From Paenibacillus sp. MSJ-34 (GTDB taxonomy: Bacteria; Bacillota; Bacilli; Paenibacillales; Paenibacillaceae): DNA of 64,000 nt. How positions within the stretch are numbered: the first letter of the stretch is position 1; the number at the start of each line of letters is the position of its first letter. Shown piece by piece: positions 30,937 to 39,706 of the stretch. A model generated the notes under the pieces. That model did no database searches. It saw only the letters and a program-made list of their open reading frames with translations, and was not told the origin of the DNA. The position numbers were made by a program, and so were the translations under genes. The stretch lies in NCBI RefSeq assembly GCF_018918005.1, contig NZ_JAHLPR010000025.1:1-64000 (forward strand), written 5' to 3'.

Positions 30937-31947
30937 ATGCATAAGCGAACCATGATCGTCGCATTGGTCTTTCTGTTGTGCAGCAGCCTTGGATTAGCGG
31001 CCTGTTCGGGGGGAAACGGCGGCAACGCGAAGGTCAAAATCGGGGAAGTAACGCGCTCGATTTTTTATGCGCCGCAATACGTCGCCCTTTCGCAAGGATT
31101 TTTCGCCGATGAAGGGCTGGATGTGGAATTGCAGACGACGGCGGGCGGCGACAAGACGATGACGGCATTGTTGTCGGGCGTCATCGATGTCGCATTGGTC
31201 GGGTCGGAAACGTCGGTTTATGTGTACCAGCAAGGATCGGAAGATCCGGTCATCAATTTCGCACAGCTCACGCAAACGGATGGAACGTTTCTCGTTTCGC
31301 GCACGCCGGACGATGATTTTCAATGGGACGATTTGAGAGGAAGCACATTTCTTGGGCAGCGCAAAGGGGGCATGCCGCAAATGGCCGGCGAGTTCACCTT
31401 GAGAAAACATGGCATCGATCCGCAGCAGGATTTGAATTTGATTCAAAATGTCGATTTTGCCAACATCTCTTCGGCGTTCGCTTCGGGAACCGGCGAATAC
31501 GTTCAATTGTTCGAACCGGAAGCGTCGATTTTCGAAAAAGAAGGCAGAGGTTATGTGCTCGCTTCCTTCGGCGTGGAAAGCGGCCGCTTGCCGTATACCG
31601 TGTTCATGACGAAACAAAGCTACATGCAGAAAAATAAAGAAGTGGTGCAAAAATTTACGAACGCCGTCCATAAAGCGCAATTATGGGTGGATGCGAACAG
31701 TCCGGAGAAGATCGCGGATGCGATTTTGCCCTATTTCAAGGACGCCGATAAAGATATCGTCCTTCGCGTCGTGAAACGGTACAAAGATCAAGGCTCCTAC
31801 GCCGCCGACCCCGTGTTGGACGAAGAAGAGTGGGCAAACCTGATGGCTGTAATGAGCGGCGCGGGAGAATTGAAGCAGGAAGTGCCGATCGACCGTATCG
31901 TCGATAACTCCTTTGCGAAGGAAGCGAAAGAGAAAGTAAAGCCGTAA
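30937..31947 (+). CDS. ABC transporter substrate-binding lipoprotein (NMT1/SsuA-like)
   Basis: Lipoprotein of 336 residues with signal peptide and lipobox (LGLAAC, Cys about 23). The mature part is a NitT/TauT-type binding protein: KIGEVTRSIFYAPQYVALSQ GFFADEGLDV, TTAGGDKTMTALLSGVIDVA (binding loop), then VGSETSVYVYQQ and FTNAVHKAQLWVDA. It delivers a small molecule to the permease encoded two genes downstream. Family members import sulfonates, taurine, nitrate or thiamine precursors, and the sequence alone does not decide; a YtlA-like role in Bacillus is a possible counterpart. GGAGGG precedes the ATG. Confidence 0.87.
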   Translation: MHKRTMIVALVFLLCSSLGLAACSGGNGGNAKVKIGEVTRSIFYAPQYVALSQGFFADEGLDVELQTTAGGDKTMTALLSGVIDVALVGSETSVYVYQQGSEDPVINFAQLTQTDGTFLVSRTPDDDFQWDDLRGSTFLGQRKGGMPQMAGEFTLRKHGIDPQQDLNLIQNVDFANISSAFASGTGEYVQLFEPEASIFEKEGRGYVLASFGVESGRLPYTVFMTKQSYMQKNKEVVQKFTNAVHKAQLWVDANSPEKIADAILPYFKDADKDIVLRVVKRYKDQGSYAADPVLDEEEWANLMAVMSGAGELKQEVPIDRIVDNSFAKEAKEKVKP

Positions 31948-31966
31948 GCAGGGAGGTCATACCAAT

Positions 31967-32743
31967 ATGATGCCAATGGTGGAATTGAAAGAAGTAACGC
32001 AAGTGTATGTGACGGACCGGGAAGCGACGCTTGCCGTCGACTCTTTTTCCATGCGCGCCGCTTCCGGCGAGTTCGTCAGCTTGGTTGGTCCGAGCGGCTG
32101 CGGCAAGACGACGATATTGTCCATCATTGCCGGACTGATCCGGCCGACGAGCGGCGAAGTAACGGTAAACGGCGTGTCCGTTCGCGGTCCTTCGCCTCAA
32201 GTCGGGTATATGCTGCAGCAAGATTACTTATTTCCTTGGCGGACGATTTGGCAGAATGCCTGTATCGGGTTGGAACTGACAGGCGGGCTGACTCCGCATA
32301 AGCGGGATTATACGCTTCATTTGCTGGAAGGAATGGGGCTTGCGGACACGATGAAGCTGTATCCGCATCAATTGTCGGGGGGAATGCGGCAGCGCGTCGC
32401 CCTTGTCCGGACGCTTGCGACGGATCCCGATATTTTGCTGCTGGACGAACCGTTTTCCGCGCTCGATTATCAAACGAAACTGCAATTGGAAGATCTAATC
32501 GTCGCCGCGATGCAACAACATCGCAAAACGGCGATTTTAGTAACGCATGACTTGTCTGAAGCGATTGCGGTCGGCGACCGCGTCATCGTGTTGGAACGAA
32601 ATCCGGGCCGGTTCCGGAAAGCGTTCGACATCCCGCAGCATATTCGCGATACGCAGCCGCTGTATGCCCGCGAACAGGAAGGATTCAATCAATTATTCCG
32701 CGACGTCTGGAAAGAACTCGAAACGTCGGAAGAGAAGGGGTGA
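31967..32743 (+). CDS. ABC transporter ATP-binding protein (NitT/TauT family)
   Basis: ATPase of 258 residues: Walker A GPSGCGKTT (about residues 42-50), Q-loop YMLQQDYLFPWRT (the LFPW motif is typical of SsuB/TauB/NrtD), signature LSGGMRQRVALVRTLA, Walker B ILLLDEPFSALD and H-loop VTHDLSEA. It should energise uptake together with the adjacent permease and binding lipoprotein. It begins 19 bases after the binding-protein gene with GGGAGGT at the right distance, so the three form one operon. Confidence 0.93.
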   Translation: MMPMVELKEVTQVYVTDREATLAVDSFSMRAASGEFVSLVGPSGCGKTTILSIIAGLIRPTSGEVTVNGVSVRGPSPQVGYMLQQDYLFPWRTIWQNACIGLELTGGLTPHKRDYTLHLLEGMGLADTMKLYPHQLSGGMRQRVALVRTLATDPDILLLDEPFSALDYQTKLQLEDLIVAAMQQHRKTAILVTHDLSEAIAVGDRVIVLERNPGRFRKAFDIPQHIRDTQPLYAREQEGFNQLFRDVWKELETSEEKG

Positions 32744-32749
32744 TGTGCC

Positions 32750-33550
32750 GTGGCGAACATGCAAGACGCCCTCCAATCGATCTATCAATCGCATCGGAAA
32801 CGGTTTAAGAAGAAGCAAAGGCTCGTCCTTTCGGTCCAAATCGTCATCTTAATCGCGTTTTTCGCCATGTGGGAAATTGCCGGTCGCCTGAAGTGGATTG
32901 ACGTTTTATTGTTCAGTTATCCCAGCAAAGTGTTCGCGCAAATTGCCCGGGATTCGTTAGACGGATCGTTGTGGCCGCATCTCGGAATCACCGTCGGAGA
33001 GACGATCGTCGGTTTCCTGCTCGGCACATTGTTCGGGACGGGGCTGGCCATGTTGCTATGGTGGTGGGATTTTCTGGCGAAAGTTGTCGACCCCTATATG
33101 GTTGTATTGAACAGCATGCCGAAGGTGGCGCTCGGGCCGCTGTTTATTGTGAGCTTCGGTCCCGGTTTTATGGCGATCGTCGCGACGACGTTGTCAATTA
33201 CCGTCATTATTACGACGCTAGTCGTGTACCAAAGTTTTCGCGAAGTCGATCCGAACTTCGTCAAGGTCGTCCGCGTGTTTGGCGGGAATAAACGGACGGT
33301 ATTCCGGAAAGTCATCTTGCCCGCATCCGTTCCTGCTATCGTATCGACACTCAAGGTGAACGTCGGCCTGGCTTGGATCGGAGTCATCGTCGGCGAATTT
33401 CTCGTCGCCAAGATCGGACTCGGTTATTTAATCGTATACGGTTTCCAAGTGTTTAATTTTACGCTTGTCCTCTCTACATTGATTGTCATTGCGGTCGTAG
33501 CTACCGCTATGTATAAACTGGTCGCCTACATCGAGCGCAAATTGGCCTGA
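32750..33550 (+). CDS. ABC transporter permease (NitT/TauT family)
   Basis: Membrane protein of 266 residues with six hydrophobic helices and the BPD_transp_1 EAA-like loop around VVRVFGGNKRTVFRKVILPA SVPAIVS, which contacts the ATPase. Helices are near residues 23-42, 78-105, 115-135, 140-165, 205-225 and 235-255. The start is GTG at 32750 with GAAGGGG nine bases upstream, close behind the ATPase stop. It is the last gene of the importer operon; the substrate is not determined. Confidence 0.92.
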   Translation: MANMQDALQSIYQSHRKRFKKKQRLVLSVQIVILIAFFAMWEIAGRLKWIDVLLFSYPSKVFAQIARDSLDGSLWPHLGITVGETIVGFLLGTLFGTGLAMLLWWWDFLAKVVDPYMVVLNSMPKVALGPLFIVSFGPGFMAIVATTLSITVIITTLVVYQSFREVDPNFVKVVRVFGGNKRTVFRKVILPASVPAIVSTLKVNVGLAWIGVIVGEFLVAKIGLGYLIVYGFQVFNFTLVLSTLIVIAVVATAMYKLVAYIERKLA

Positions 33551-33648
33551 GTTGTGCGGCAATCGCATATGAAGTACCATAGAGAAGAACCGAACGTTGC
33601 CCGCATGGATCGAATCGGTAGAAATTTATGCTGCAGAGGGTTGAATCT

Positions 33649-34605
33649 ATGGGAATACGTGTCATCAAGACTGCGATCGCAACGATGCTCGCGGTCATCG
33701 CCGCCGATCTCGCCGGGCTCCAATCGCCGCTGTCGGCGGGCTTGCTCGCCATACTCGGCGTGGAAGTGACGAGGAGAAGAAGCGTGCGCACGATCGTCGC
33801 CCGCTTTACCGGCTCCTTGCTCGGCCTGTTTCTAGCCAGCTTGCTCTTTAAGCTGCTCGGCTTCGACATATGGGTGCTCGCGCTTTACATTTTAGTTGCG
33901 TTTCCGCTGCTTGCCCGCGCCAATTTGAAAGACGGTATCATTACAAGCTCCGTCGTCGTATTTCATATTTTCGGCAAACAGGAAGTGAGCATGCTCGCGA
34001 TCGGCAATGAACTCGCTTCCCTCGCCGTCGGTTTTGGCGCGGCAACGGCGGTGAATTTGATCTATATGCCCAAAGTCGACGAACGTTTATCTACGGTAAG
34101 GAACCAAGCGGAACAGCTCTTCTCCGCGATATTCGTCCAAATCGCCAACCATTTACGAGACGGCAACTACATATGGAGCGGCCGGGAATTGCTGGAAGCC
34201 CAAGAAGCGATCGACAGCGGCATCCAACTCGCGAATAAATCGGTCGAGAATCAATTGATTCGTCCCGACGATTCATGGCTTGTTTATTTTTATATGCGAC
34301 AGCAGCAATTGGAATCGATTGAAAGAATGATGGCTATAATCTCTCAAGTATACCAAATTTTACCTCAAGGGGCGTTGGTGGCGGAATTGTTCGAACATTT
34401 GAGCGAAGACGTGAAGGAATCTCATTATACGGGCCGGGTGGAATTGTTGTTAGGCCGATTGGAAGAAGAGTTCCGCAATATGGAGCTGCCGCGCTCGCGA
34501 ACGGAATTCGAAGTGCGGTCCGCTATATTGCAACTATGCCGGGAACTTGGGCAGTTCTTGGCAATAGCCAAAAAAAATAAGCCCTTATCTATGGCGGAAA
34601 AGTAA
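33649..34605 (+). CDS. Aromatic acid exporter-like membrane protein (ArAE_1/DUF939 type)
   Basis: Protein of 318 residues. The N-terminal half (about 1-145) contains five to six membrane helices starting MGIRVIKTAIATMLAVIAAD, with the LSAGLLAILGVEVTRRRSVR loop characteristic of the FUSC-like aromatic acid exporter family in Gram-positives (YgaE/YqjA kin). The C-terminal half is a soluble, helical, coiled-coil-like domain (KVDERLSTVRNQAEQLFSAI and later QLESIERMMAIISQVYQIL). Substrate unknown. AGAGGG precedes the Met at 33649; an upstream Met at 33628 is less likely. It starts 98 bases after the importer operon. Confidence 0.85.
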   Translation: MGIRVIKTAIATMLAVIAADLAGLQSPLSAGLLAILGVEVTRRRSVRTIVARFTGSLLGLFLASLLFKLLGFDIWVLALYILVAFPLLARANLKDGIITSSVVVFHIFGKQEVSMLAIGNELASLAVGFGAATAVNLIYMPKVDERLSTVRNQAEQLFSAIFVQIANHLRDGNYIWSGRELLEAQEAIDSGIQLANKSVENQLIRPDDSWLVYFYMRQQQLESIERMMAIISQVYQILPQGALVAELFEHLSEDVKESHYTGRVELLLGRLEEEFRNMELPRSRTEFEVRSAILQLCRELGQFLAIAKKNKPLSMAEK

Positions 34606-34633
34606 AATATATTAATTGCCGCGAGAAATTATT

Positions 34634-34663
34634 GTCACCCTAGACGAATGTCCTGCATACACT
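34634..34663 (+). promoter_or_regulatory. Sporulation-type promoter of cotE
   Basis: CATACACT (34656-34663) fits the SigE -10 consensus (CATACANT) perfectly and starts 15 bases after a weak -35-like GTCACCC. CotE is known to be expressed from SigE/SigK promoters in Bacillus. The -35 match is poor, so the assignment is moderate. Confidence 0.5.
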
Positions 34664-34697
34664 TTAATTGAATGATTGTATGGAGGAGGTTAATTCG

Positions 34698-35258
34698 ATG
34701 GCAATGACAGATAAACATCATTGTAGAGAGATCATCACGAAAGCGATCTGCGGCAAAGGTCGTAAGTTCTCCACCGTAACGCATACCGTAACTCCGCCTC
34801 ATAATCCGACCAGTATATTGGGGGCATGGATTATAAACCATCAATACGAAGCGGTTCGTGCAGGCGACGGGATTGAAGTGATCGGTACTTACGATATCAA
34901 CATCTGGTATTCATACGACAAAAATACGCAGACGGATGTAGCTAAAGAAACGCTATCATACGTTGACCTCGTTCCATTGTCGTATCTGGATCCGAAACAT
35001 AGAGCTTCTACGGAGGAAGTGTCTGCGGAGGCAACGCAAGAGCCGAACTGCGTAGAAGCTAACGTTTCTTCGAACGGAACAAGTGTATCGATACGTGTGG
35101 AACGGGAATTCGCGGTAGAAATGGTCGCCGAAACGAAAGTTTGTGTGAAAGTATGCCCGAACGGCTGTGGGGATCTGGATGACAAGGATTATGATTTCGG
35201 CGGCGAAGATAGCGATTTTGAAGATTTGGATCCGGATCTGTTGGATGAAGAACTGTAG
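34698..35258 (+). CDS. cotE: Outer spore coat morphogenetic protein CotE
   Basis: Protein of 186 residues. It carries the CotE pattern REIITKAICGKGRKFSTVTH, PTSILGAWIINHQYEAVRAG and IGTYDINIWYSYDKNTQT, followed by FAVEMVAETKVCVKVCPNGC and a strongly acidic tail (DLDDKDYDFGGEDSDFEDLD). CotE organises assembly of the outer coat around the forespore. The ATG at 34698 follows GGAGGAGG; the upstream Met in the same frame lacks a ribosome-binding site. In Bacillus cotE sits directly before mutS; here one extra gene lies between them. A terminator and a sporulation-type promoter frame it as a separate unit. Confidence 0.95.
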   Translation: MAMTDKHHCREIITKAICGKGRKFSTVTHTVTPPHNPTSILGAWIINHQYEAVRAGDGIEVIGTYDINIWYSYDKNTQTDVAKETLSYVDLVPLSYLDPKHRASTEEVSAEATQEPNCVEANVSSNGTSVSIRVEREFAVEMVAETKVCVKVCPNGCGDLDDKDYDFGGEDSDFEDLDPDLLDEEL

Positions 35259-35302
35259 ATCGTTTTTTGTTACTCTATCATATGCAGCAGGTACGACAGC
35301 GT

Positions 35303-35327
35303 AGAGGGCGGGAGCCCTCCTTTTTTT
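35303..35327 (+). terminator. Rho-independent terminator of cotE
   Basis: Stem GAGGGC/GCCCTC (35304-35309 and 35314-35319) with a GGGA loop followed by seven T. It separates cotE from the amidoligase-family gene and rules out the open upstream extension of the latter. Confidence 0.85.
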
Positions 35328-35401
35328 CCGCATCGGAAAAAAATTTTCGAATTGCATTGCCGAAAGGCTCATCTCATGGTTTCAGGCCGGGAGGGACGGA
35401 C

Positions 35402-36898
35402 TTGGAAGAAGATGCCGTATGGACGGACGGGAGAGGTATTTTCGTTCAATATGTCCCGCGCCGCAAACCGGAACGTTTGCTGCGCGCCATTAGCGAACGC
35501 GGCGCCGGCAAGAAGGCGGCATTGGAATCGGCTGCGGAGCCGAATAGCGCGGGAGCGCCGCATGCCTTGTGGATCAATTGGAGCGGCGGCCGGATACCGC
35601 CGCTGGCGGATCGGGCGGCCCCGGCCCGGCTGCGCAAAACGATCAACGAGCGGGCCGACGCCTTCCAGGCGATGACCCCGGAACGGATCGATCGCGCGCT
35701 CCGGCGAAACGGGCTCGCTTCGGCATGCGCGCAAACGGAAGGCGAAGCGCGGCGGACGGGTTACGATAGGATCTTGTTCTCCCGCCGCTATAAGCTGTAC
35801 GTCTTCCACTTGCGGATCGCCGCCATCGTTCGGCTGGCCGATCGTCCGGGCGATCCGGTCGGCGAACGGAGAATCGATGCCGATGCGGACGTACCGCTGT
35901 TCAAGAAGATGACGCGTACCGCGGTGCGAGCCGCGTACAGCTTGGGAATCGACGCGGCGGAAGTGATCGTCGCGGCAAGAGAGCAGGGCCGATTGCATGT
36001 CGAATCGGTCTCGTTGCCGTGCGCCCGTATGGCCGATTGGCTTGCGGAGGCGTATGCGAAGGAGATCGTCGCATGCCTGAATCGGTTCGCGGAGGAACAG
36101 GAGCGGACGGAACCTGCCGTGCTCGGCATGGACCCGGAATTTATCCTGTTCGATTCCGAGCGGGAGAAAGTCGTTGCGGCGTCGCGCTATTTGCAAGTTC
36201 AGGGCGCCGCAGGATGCGACGCCTTCCGCATCGCAAGCCGGGACCGATCGTTGCATCCGCTGGCGGAATTGCGGCCGGAGCCAAGCGCCGAACCGCGCCA
36301 ACTCGTCGTCCATTTGATGCGAACGATGCGGATCGCCGCCCGGCAAATAACCGACCCTTCGCTGCATTGGCTGGCCGGCGGCATGCCCCGGCGCGGTTGG
36401 GCGCTCGGCGGGCATATCCATTTCAGCCGTATATGGCTGAACGCCGAATTGCTGCGCGTGCTGGACAATTACATGGCATTGCCGCTTGCGCTCATAGAGG
36501 ATCGTTCCGCCGCCGGACGCAGGCCTCGTTACGGCAGCTTGGGCGATTTCCGCGAGCAGCCGCACGGCGGATTCGAATACCGTACGCTGCCCAGTTGGAT
36601 CGTTTCCCCGGTCGTGACGAAAGGCGTAGTCGCTTTGGCGCAGCTGCTCGCGATGCGGTACCGGCGTTTGAATCGCCGTCCCGCCTTCGAGGAAAGGCTG
36701 CTGCAGGCGTATTGCGACGGGGATGCCGACATGCTGTACGACGCCTTCCCGCCGTTGTACGAAGATTTGTCCCGGCTCGAAGAGTACGACCGTTACGCGG
36801 ATTACATCGAGCCGCTCATGCGGCGGATCATGGCGCGCAAGCGGTGGGACGAACAAGCCGACATTCGCCGTTATTGGAAAATCGGCATCTTCTCATGA
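35402..36898 (+). CDS. Putative amidoligase-domain protein (COOH-NH2 ligase family)
   Basis: Protein of 498 residues. The C-terminal 260 residues match the glutamine-synthetase-fold amidoligase family: VLGMDPEFILFD (Glu), LGGHIHFSRIW (His-x-His), GSLGDFREQPHGGFEYRTLP (Arg and Glu) and SPVVTKGVVALAQLL. The N-terminal 220 residues lack obvious motifs and are Arg/Ala-rich. I chose TTG 35402, seven bases after GGGAGGG; upstream in-frame codons run through the cotE terminator. The enzyme would form amide bonds between a carboxylate and an amine. Its place between cotE and mutS suggests, but does not prove, a coat or spore-peptide crosslinking role. Confidence 0.8.
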   Translation: MEEDAVWTDGRGIFVQYVPRRKPERLLRAISERGAGKKAALESAAEPNSAGAPHALWINWSGGRIPPLADRAAPARLRKTINERADAFQAMTPERIDRALRRNGLASACAQTEGEARRTGYDRILFSRRYKLYVFHLRIAAIVRLADRPGDPVGERRIDADADVPLFKKMTRTAVRAAYSLGIDAAEVIVAAREQGRLHVESVSLPCARMADWLAEAYAKEIVACLNRFAEEQERTEPAVLGMDPEFILFDSEREKVVAASRYLQVQGAAGCDAFRIASRDRSLHPLAELRPEPSAEPRQLVVHLMRTMRIAARQITDPSLHWLAGGMPRRGWALGGHIHFSRIWLNAELLRVLDNYMALPLALIEDRSAAGRRPRYGSLGDFREQPHGGFEYRTLPSWIVSPVVTKGVVALAQLLAMRYRRLNRRPAFEERLLQAYCDGDADMLYDAFPPLYEDLSRLEEYDRYADYIEPLMRRIMARKRWDEQADIRRYWKIGIFS

Positions 36899-36914
36899 AC
36901 ATCGGGTTTGTTTC

Positions 36915-36923
36915 TGTTATAAT
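36915..36923 (+). promoter_or_regulatory. Extended -10 promoter of mutS
   Basis: TG-T-TATAAT (36915-36923) is an extended -10 box lying 34 bases upstream of the mutS ATG, with no convincing -35. The spacing to the start codon is appropriate. Confidence 0.55.
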
Positions 36924-36956
36924 AAAAAGATCAGGATAGTAGTTGGAGGTTCATGC

Positions 36957-39683
36957 ATGCCGAAATATACGCCAATGATCGAACAATATTTATCCGTCAA
37001 AGCCGAAGCGCAGGACGCCTTTTTATTTTTCAGGCTGGGCGATTTTTACGAAATGTTCTTCGACGACGCCGTACTCGCGGCGAAGGAACTCGAAATTACG
37101 CTGACCGGCCGCGAAGGCGGAGCGGAAGAGCGCATCCCGATGTGCGGCGTGCCGTATCACTCGGCAGAAAATTACATACATAGACTTATTGAAAAAGGGT
37201 ATAAAGTCGCGATTTGCGAACAGGTGGAAGATCCCGCGGCGGCGAAAGGCGTCGTGCGCCGCGAAATTGTACGCGTCGTGACGCCGGGCACGGTCATGGA
37301 GGGCAAAACGGTCGGAGAGCGGTCGAACAACTATATCGTCTGCGCAACCGAGCATGACGGCTATTACAGCATCGCGGCGGGAGATCTGTCGACGGGCGAA
37401 TTGTACGTCACTTCGTTCCCGCGTTCCGACGAACGGCTGGCGGATGAAATCAACGTTTACTCGCCTTCGGAAATGATCGGCGACGGAGCCGCATTGGAAC
37501 AAATGCGCAAAAGCGCGGCAAGCGTCAGCCATCCGGTCTTAATCACGGAATGGAGCCGATCCGACGACGAGTTGGCGCGGCGTCAATTCGGCGAGCCGGC
37601 ATGGGCGCGGCTCGAATCGGCCCGCCGCCGCAGCGTATCGCTCCTTGTCGCCTATTTCAGCGAAACGCAGAAACGTTCGTTAGGACAATTCACGCAAATT
37701 CGCGATTACGAACCGGAACATTATTTGATTTTGGATCCTTTCACGCGCCGCAATCTGGAATTGGTCGAAACGGTGCGCGACCGCTCGAAGAAAGGCTCTT
37801 TGCTATGGCTGCTGGACCGGACGGAAACGTCGATGGGGGCCCGACTGCTGCGGCGCTGGATCGACAAGCCGCTGCTGCAGCGCGCGCTCGTCGAAGAACG
37901 CCAAGAAGCGGTGGACGTGCTGTATCATCAGTTGATTGTGCGGGAAGACATTCGCACGCAGCTGAAAGAAATATACGATTTGGAACGGCTTGTCGGACGG
38001 ATCGCGTTCGGCAACGCGAACGGCCGCGATCTGCTCGCGCTCAAGACGTCCTTGCGCCAAATTCCGGCGTTAAAGGCGATTTGCGCCGAATCGGCGTCTT
38101 CCACGCTGCGGCGCTTGGCCGCCGGCCTGGACGAATGTACGGATGTAGCCGATTGGATCGACGCGGCGCTCGTGGACGAGCCTCCGGTATCGGTGCGCGA
38201 CGGCGGCGTCATCAAGACAGGATACGATCCCCGCTTGGACCAACTGCACGAGGCGAACGTCAACGGCAAACGGTGGATTGCCGATCTGGAGCGGCGCGAA
38301 CGGGAAGCGACGGGCATTAAATCGCTCAAGATCGGATTCAACAAAGTGTTCGGCTATTATATCGAGGTGACGAAGGCGAATGTCGGCGCGTTGCCGGAAG
38401 GACGGTACGAGCGGAAGCAGACGCTGACGAACGCGGAGCGTTACGTCACGCCGGAATTGAAGGAGAAGGAAGCTTTAATTCTTGAAGCGGAAGAGAAGAT
38501 GACGGGGCTTGAATACGAGCTGTTCGTGGAGCTGAGAACGCGGATCGCCGGGCAAATCGGCCGATTGCAGGAGCTGGCGGAGAAGGTGGCCGAAATCGAC
38601 GTATACCAATCGTTCGCTTCCGTAAGCGCAGCCGGACGATTTACGAAACCGAAGCTGACCGACGGCTACAGCCTCCATATCGAGGAAGGGCGCCATCCGG
38701 TCGTCGAAGCGGTCATGGACGGCGGCTCGTTCATCGCGAACCGGACGAGCCTCGACAAGAACGACGCCAACATTCTGCTCATTACCGGTCCGAACATGGC
38801 GGGGAAGAGCACTTATATGAGACAGGTGGCGCTCATTTGCATTATGGCGCAAATCGGCTGTTTCGTTCCGGCGCAGTCGGCGGAAATTCCGATGATCGAC
38901 CGGATTTTCACGCGGATCGGGGCCGCGGACGATTTGATCGGCGGCCAGAGCACGTTTATGGTCGAAATGATGGACATCCAAGTGATGACGGAAAAGGCGA
39001 CGCCGCGCAGTCTGGTCATTATCGACGAGCTCGGGCGGGGAACGTCGACCAGCGAAGGGATGTCGATCGCGCAAGCCGTGATCGAATACGTCCATAACTT
39101 TATCGGCTGTAAAGCGCTCGTATCCACCCATTTTCACGAGCTCGCGCATCTGGAGCAAAGTTTGCCCGGATTGCGCAACTACTGTATGGCCGTCCAGGAG
39201 AGCGGGGATAAAGTCACGTTTTTGCGCAAGCTGATTCCCGGCGCGGCGAGCACCAGCTACGGCATTTATTGCGCCCGTTTGGCCGGGCTGCCGGACAGCG
39301 TTATCGATCGTGCCTATGCCCTTCTGCAAGGCTTCGAGCAGGCCGAGGTCGCCGCGGCGGCTTCGTGGGCGCGGGGGGACGAAGCGGGCGGGGAACGGAA
39401 GGCCGCCGAATCTGTTGAGGCGGAAACAGCGGTTGCGGATGCTGCGGATGATACCGTTAGGGCCGAAACGGCGGCAATCGAGACGGAGATGGAAGGGCCG
39501 CAGGTCGTGCAGCTTGCCATGTTCGGCGAAGAGACCGAGCCGGCACCGAAGCCGTCCAAGAAACGTGAATTGAAAATGGAACGGGTCATCGAGCAATTGA
39601 AGGCGGCGGACGTCATGAATATGACGCCGCTGCAGGCCATGCATTTGCTGAATGAGTTGAAAATGCAAATGAAAGATCTGTAA
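36957..39683 (+). CDS. mutS: DNA mismatch repair protein MutS
   Basis: Protein of 908 residues that recognises mismatches and starts repair. The mismatch-binding F-x-E motif is in FFRLGDFYEMFFDDA near residue 37. The ATPase has Walker A GPNMAGKSTYM, then GAADDLIGGQSTFMVEM, Walker B LVIIDELGRGTSTSEG and the final VSTHFHEL. A C-terminal acidic, Glu/Ala-rich linker (about residues 810-870) precedes the helical tail, making it slightly longer than the usual 850-860. ATG 36957 follows GGAGG by seven bases. mutL begins 24 bases after its stop. Confidence 0.97.
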   Translation: MPKYTPMIEQYLSVKAEAQDAFLFFRLGDFYEMFFDDAVLAAKELEITLTGREGGAEERIPMCGVPYHSAENYIHRLIEKGYKVAICEQVEDPAAAKGVVRREIVRVVTPGTVMEGKTVGERSNNYIVCATEHDGYYSIAAGDLSTGELYVTSFPRSDERLADEINVYSPSEMIGDGAALEQMRKSAASVSHPVLITEWSRSDDELARRQFGEPAWARLESARRRSVSLLVAYFSETQKRSLGQFTQIRDYEPEHYLILDPFTRRNLELVETVRDRSKKGSLLWLLDRTETSMGARLLRRWIDKPLLQRALVEERQEAVDVLYHQLIVREDIRTQLKEIYDLERLVGRIAFGNANGRDLLALKTSLRQIPALKAICAESASSTLRRLAAGLDECTDVADWIDAALVDEPPVSVRDGGVIKTGYDPRLDQLHEANVNGKRWIADLERREREATGIKSLKIGFNKVFGYYIEVTKANVGALPEGRYERKQTLTNAERYVTPELKEKEALILEAEEKMTGLEYELFVELRTRIAGQIGRLQELAEKVAEIDVYQSFASVSAAGRFTKPKLTDGYSLHIEEGRHPVVEAVMDGGSFIANRTSLDKNDANILLITGPNMAGKSTYMRQVALICIMAQIGCFVPAQSAEIPMIDRIFTRIGAADDLIGGQSTFMVEMMDIQVMTEKATPRSLVIIDELGRGTSTSEGMSIAQAVIEYVHNFIGCKALVSTHFHELAHLEQSLPGLRNYCMAVQESGDKVTFLRKLIPGAASTSYGIYCARLAGLPDSVIDRAYALLQGFEQAEVAAAASWARGDEAGGERKAAESVEAETAVADAADDTVRAETAAIETEMEGPQVVQLAMFGEETEPAPKPSKKRELKMERVIEQLKAADVMNMTPLQAMHLLNELKMQMKDL

Positions 39684-39706
39684 CGCGCGGCAAGGGAGGG
39701 AGAACA

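Noticed and set aside
35369-36856. A 495-codon open frame on the minus strand opposite the amidoligase-family gene
   Set aside because: It is Arg/His/Pro-rich with no recognisable motif or ribosome-binding site, and arises from the high-GC codon usage of the plus-strand gene.
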